DNA of 64,000 nt from Clostridiales bacterium (lineage in GTDB: Bacteria; Bacillota; Clostridia; Oscillospirales; Acutalibacteraceae), in contig JAAWSO010000001.1 in the NCBI GenBank assembly GCA_022801595.1, forward strand, positions 62,001-126,000, in the 5' to 3' direction. Position 1 is the stretch's first letter. Every line of letters starts with the position of its first letter. Of this stretch, positions 60,482 to 64,000 are shown one piece after another. Both the position numbers and the translations under genes were made by a program. The notes under the pieces were generated by a model. It searched no databases. It saw only the letters and a list, made by a program, of their open reading frames with translations, and was not told where the DNA came from.

Positions 60482-62248
60482 ATGGAAAATCAGAATATAA
60501 TTTACGGCATTAACGGACCAATTGTTACTGTTAAGAATGCTCGCAGCTTCTCCATGATGGAAATGGTTTATGTTGGTCACGAGCGCCTCGTTGGTGAGGT
60601 GATCGGTATTACCAATAAAGTTACCACAATCCAGGTATATGAAGAAACAACCGGGTTAACGCTCGGAGAGCCAATCTACGGTACAGGCAGTCCGATGAAC
60701 CTAACACTAGGTCCTGGCATTATGAGCAATATCTTCGATGGTATTGCACGTCCACTGAAAGAAATTGCTCAAGAAAGCGGTACGTTTATCGCTCGCGGCA
60801 GTACTGCTGCATCTTTGGATGAGGAAAAGTTATGGGATGTCACCATAACGGTGAAGGAAGGCGATAAGCTGGTAAGCGGCGACGTTTACGCGGAAGTGCC
60901 GGAAAGCGCGTCTGTTCTTCACAAGTGCATGTTCTCTCCAAAATTAAAAGAAGGTGTGGTTACCAAGGTTTATCCAAATGGAAAATACAAGGTAAACGAC
61001 ACTGTGGTTGAGGTGCAGGATAAGGATGGGCAAATCCATTCACTGACCCTTTGCCAACAATGGCCGATCCGAGCCGCTCGTCCTGTAGCGAAGCGTGTGT
61101 CTTCCACCGTGCCGTTGATTACAGGTCAGAGAATTCAAGATACTTTGTTCCCCATCACCAAGGGTGGTACTGCTTGTATTCCGGGAGCGTTCGGTTCCGG
61201 TAAAACCATGACCCAGCATCAGTTGGCAAAATGGTGCGATGCGGATATCATCATTTACGTTGGTTGTGGTGAGCGTGGCAATGAAATGACTCAGGTATTG
61301 GAAGAATTCGGTGAGCTGATCGACCCACGGACTGGCAGACTTTTGACAGACCGTACGGTTCTGATCGCCAATACTTCCAACATGCCGGTTGCGGCTCGTG
61401 AAGCGTCCATTTATACCGGCATTACTCTGGCTGAGTACTATCGTGATATGGGCTATCACGTAGCGATGATGGCGGACTCCACTTCCCGTTGGGCGGAAGC
61501 TTTGCGTGAAATTTCCGGCCGTCTGGAAGAAATGCCTGCGGAAGAGGGCTTCCCAGCCTACCTACCATCTCGTTTGGCAGAGTTCTATGAGCGTGCAGGT
61601 TATGTGCATAACCTCAATGGCACAGAAGGTTCCATTTCGATTATCGGCGCGATTTCTCCTGCCGGCGGTGACTTCTCTGAGCCAGTTACACAAAACACCA
61701 TGCGTTTCACCCGTTGTTTCTGGGCATTGGATAAGTCCCTGGCTTATGCCAGACATTTCCCGGCAATCGACTGGTTGGCAAGTTACACCGAGTACTTCAA
61801 TGACTTGGAGGATTGGTATAATGAGCACCTTGGTGAGGAATATGCGGTTTACCGCAGCGTAATCAACAATCTTCTGCAAGAGGAAAATAAGTTGATGGAA
61901 ATCGTTAAACTGGTTGGCGCGGACGTGCTTCCAGATGATCAGAAGCTGGTCATCGAAATCGCACGAGTCATCCGTGTTGGCTATTTGCAGCAAAACGCAT
62001 TCCACCCAGATGATACTTATGTTCCGATTGAAAAGCAAAGAGACATGATGAAGATCATTGTTCATCTTTATAATAAGAGCCAGCAGCTGGTTGCAGCAGC
62101 CGTTCCACTGGACGGCCTGCTGGAGACGGGTTTGTATGAGAGAGTTATTAAGATGAAATATGAGATTCCAAATGAAAATGCAGCAAGCTACATTGATGGC
62201 TATATTGATGATATCGACAAGACGGTCGCATCCATCATTTCTGCATAA
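60482..62248 (+). CDS. ntpA: V/A-type ATPase catalytic subunit A
   Basis: 588 residues. NIIYGINGPIVTVKNA start, the non-homologous insert of V-type A subunits (about residues 110-190), Walker A GAFGSGKTMTQHQLAKW, VGCGERGNEMTQVL, MADSTSRWAEALREISGRLEEMPAEEGFPAYL and GAISPAGGDFSEPVTQNT, all in full. ATG 60482 has GGAG 9 bp upstream; ATG 60473 and TTG 60461 are weaker choices. Hydrolyses or makes ATP at the A-B interface. Confidence 0.97.
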   Translation: MENQNIIYGINGPIVTVKNARSFSMMEMVYVGHERLVGEVIGITNKVTTIQVYEETTGLTLGEPIYGTGSPMNLTLGPGIMSNIFDGIARPLKEIAQESGTFIARGSTAASLDEEKLWDVTITVKEGDKLVSGDVYAEVPESASVLHKCMFSPKLKEGVVTKVYPNGKYKVNDTVVEVQDKDGQIHSLTLCQQWPIRAARPVAKRVSSTVPLITGQRIQDTLFPITKGGTACIPGAFGSGKTMTQHQLAKWCDADIIIYVGCGERGNEMTQVLEEFGELIDPRTGRLLTDRTVLIANTSNMPVAAREASIYTGITLAEYYRDMGYHVAMMADSTSRWAEALREISGRLEEMPAEEGFPAYLPSRLAEFYERAGYVHNLNGTEGSISIIGAISPAGGDFSEPVTQNTMRFTRCFWALDKSLAYARHFPAIDWLASYTEYFNDLEDWYNEHLGEEYAVYRSVINNLLQEENKLMEIVKLVGADVLPDDQKLVIEIARVIRVGYLQQNAFHPDDTYVPIEKQRDMMKIIVHLYNKSQQLVAAAVPLDGLLETGLYERVIKMKYEIPNENAASYIDGYIDDIDKTVASIISA

Positions 62249-62336
62249 GGTTTAACGCCGATAAATTTCTTATCATTTCCCGTGCGAAGATGATAAGAAG
62301 GTAAAGCAAAAGGTCGCACGGAGAAGGCGGTTATAT

Positions 62337-63719
62337 ATGATTCTAGATTATATTGGCGTGAAAGAAATAAATGGCTCTCTAATCGTGATCGATGACGTTG
62401 AAAATGCTTTCTTCGAAGAAACTGTTGATATTCGTCTCGATGACGGTAGCTTCCGCCAAGGCAGAGTTGTGCAAATGGAAGGCAAACGAATTGTTGTCCA
62501 GGTATTTGAGGGTACTCGTGAGATTTCCCTCGACAATACCCGCACAAGACTGCGTGGTCGTCCAATGGAGATGCCACTTTCGCCAGAAATTCTTGGACGT
62601 GTTTTTAACGGTGCTGGAGACCCAATTGACGGCCTTGGCGATATTTTCCCGGATAAACGGGTGAATATCAACGGCGCTCCTATTAATCCAGTATCCCGTG
62701 TTTACCCCAAAAACTACATTCACACCGGTGTTTCTTCCATTGATACGCTGATGACCCTGATCCGTGGTCAGAAGCTGCCAATCTTCTCTGGCTCTGGTAT
62801 GAAGCACAATGAGCTTGCGGTTCAAATTGCCCGCCAAGCTAGCATTACAGACAAAGACGGCAACAATAACTTTGCGATTGTATTTGCTGCAATGGGTGTT
62901 AAGAACGACGTTGCAGAATACTTCCGTCGTTCCTTTGACGAGTCTGGTGTTCTGCAAAATGTTGTTATGTTCCTCAATTTGGCAAACGACCCAATTATTG
63001 AGAGAACCCTGACTCCTCGCTGTGCGCTGTCTGCTGCGGAGTATCTTGCATTTGAGAAGGATATGCACGTATTGGTTATCATGACTGATATGACCGCTTA
63101 TGCGGAAGCGTTGCGTGAATTCAGCTCCTCCAAGGGTGAAATCCCAGGTAGAAAGGGTTATCCTGGTTACCTGTATTCCGACTTGGCTTCCCTGTATGAG
63201 CGCGCTGGAATGGTTCATGGCAAAACTGGTACCGTAACCCAGCTGCCGATTTTGACCATGCCTAATGATGACGTTACTCACCCAGTTCCTGACTTGACTG
63301 GATACATCACCGAGGGCCAGATTTCCCTTGACCGTTCTTTGGACGCAAGCGGTATCTATCCTCCGGTTGGCATCCTGCCGTCCCTATCCCGTTTGATGAA
63401 GGACGGTATCGGTGCGGAATTTACTCGTGATGACCATAAAGCATTGGCAGACCAGCTGTTTGCATCCTACGCAAAATGTCAGGATGCACGTTCTCTGGCA
63501 TCGGTTATTGGTGCGGAAGAGCTGTCGAAAAAAGATAAGAGATATCTTGAATTCGGTAGTCTCTTCGAAGCCAAGTTTATTACACAAGGCTATAATGAGA
63601 ACCGTACCATTGAGCAAAGCCTTAATTTAGGATGGGAATTACTTGCTACCTTGCCACGTGTTGAGCTTGACCGTGTGCCTGAGGATATCCTTGATAAGTA
63701 TTATATCGAGAAGGAATAA
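62337..63719 (+). CDS. ntpB: V/A-type ATPase regulatory subunit B
   Basis: 460 residues. Non-catalytic partner of [54 protein letters not shown] (degenerate P-loop, SGSGMKHN), [58 protein letters not shown]. The start ATG 62337 follows GAGAAGGCGG. There is 88 bp between A and B. Confidence 0.97.
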   Translation: MILDYIGVKEINGSLIVIDDVENAFFEETVDIRLDDGSFRQGRVVQMEGKRIVVQVFEGTREISLDNTRTRLRGRPMEMPLSPEILGRVFNGAGDPIDGLGDIFPDKRVNINGAPINPVSRVYPKNYIHTGVSSIDTLMTLIRGQKLPIFSGSGMKHNELAVQIARQASITDKDGNNNFAIVFAAMGVKNDVAEYFRRSFDESGVLQNVVMFLNLANDPIIERTLTPRCALSAAEYLAFEKDMHVLVIMTDMTAYAEALREFSSSKGEIPGRKGYPGYLYSDLASLYERAGMVHGKTGTVTQLPILTMPNDDVTHPVPDLTGYITEGQISLDRSLDASGIYPPVGILPSLSRLMKDGIGAEFTRDDHKALADQLFASYAKCQDARSLASVIGAEELSKKDKRYLEFGSLFEAKFITQGYNENRTIEQSLNLGWELLATLPRVELDRVPEDILDKYYIEKE

Positions 63720-63762
63720 GCGACACGTAATTCATATTTACTAAAAATGAGGTGAGCTGTCA

Positions 63763-64000
63763 TTGAGTAATCAAATTCTACCTACCAAAAGTCAACTGCT
63801 TGCCACAAAAAAGTCGCTTAAACTTGCCAAAAAAGGCTTTGAGCTTCTGGACCGCAAGCGTAATGTTCTGATTCGTGAAATTATGACTCTGCTTGATCAG
63901 GCAAGTGCGATCCAGGATAAAATTGATGTCACTTATAGTGAGGCATATGCTGCTTTGGAACTGGCCAATATTACGCTGGGAAACTGCGCTGAATTGGCTG
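63763..64000 (+). CDS. ntpD: V/A-type ATPase subunit D (partial, runs off the window)
   Basis: First 79 residues only. TTG 63763, 6 bp after GAGGTGAG, begins MSNQILPTKSQLLATKKSLK, followed by AKKGFELLDRKRNVLIREIM, the classic start of the D rotor shaft (coiled coil). It lies 43 bp after B. Earlier than the shortest ORF cut-off only because the window ends. Confidence 0.92.
   Translation, partial: MSNQILPTKSQLLATKKSLKLAKKGFELLDRKRNVLIREIMTLLDQASAIQDKIDVTYSEAYAALELANITLGNCAELA

Overview
The window looks like a chromosomal segment of an anaerobic, low-to-mid GC Gram-positive bacterium of the class Clostridia, most like gut Oscillospirales/Ruminococcaceae relatives. This is inferred from the gene set (DUF4364, DUF1292 and DUF1653 proteins, TmcAL, an ApgM-type phosphoglycerate mutase, a bacterial V/A-type ATPase, a sensory [FeFe]-hydrogenase, formate-THF ligase), from AGGAGG-like ribosome binding sites, from sigma-A promoters with 17-bp spacers and from hairpin-plus-U-tract terminators. 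No species is assigned. No insertion sequence, prophage or CRISPR array was seen.

Layout. 1-6 kb: the end of a class-3-like aldehyde dehydrogenase (-), DUF1653 plus a probable PD-(D/E)XK protein, the peroxidase Bcp, and a metal-resistance operon (ArsR-type sensor, free HMA metal-binding protein, P1B-ATPase) with a visible operator. 6-13.5 kb: a PRK06851-like ATPase, then a complete urease locus ureABC-ureI-ureEFGD driven by a consensus promoter. 13.6-19 kb: DUF4364 and XRE regulators (-), apgM, repeat copy 1, tRNA-Thr(CGT), a 54-codon peptide gene with its own promoter and terminator, and an unrecognised coiled-coil protein. 19-24.6 kb: an E2-like acyltransferase and a polyamine operon speD-speA-ybjQ-speE-speB (arginine to agmatine to putrescine to spermidine). 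24.8-28 kb: an FNT channel, dut, an HD hydrolase, a VanY-type carboxypeptidase and a decayed zupT fragment.

28-34.7 kb: a sensory [FeFe]-hydrogenase coupled to a PP2C/SpoIIE-like phosphatase, tRNA-Leu(CAG), an AT-rich type II restriction-modification pair with a broken ORF behind it, and a membrane protein. 34.7-39.2 kb: DegV, a 6S-RNA-like transcript (-), DUF1292, a roughly 370-nt structured RNA that I cannot name, thioredoxin reductase and RodA. 39.4-43.2 kb: an array of the dispersed repeat that runs directly into the fhs promoter, then fhs and tsaE-tsaB-rpiB. 43.3-54.8 kb: a small lipoprotein, a mutarotase-fold protein, tmcAL, ackA, DUF378, a lipoprotein pseudogene, a minus-strand cluster (PHP phosphatase, Lrp, aminotransferase, DUF362 ferredoxin, ispE), and the ACT/DUF711 pair. 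55.5-64 kb: a V/A-type ATPase operon in the order G/H-C-I-K-F-E-A-B-D, with D running off the end.

The most unusual items are the structured RNA at 36.5-36.9 kb (own promoter, perfect terminal hairpin, interleaved helices), the promoter-bearing repeat family (three copies plus a half copy), and the orphan Cys-containing small peptide at 17.1 kb. Urease and V-ATPase share a codon style unlike their neighbours, which suggests high expression rather than recent transfer.
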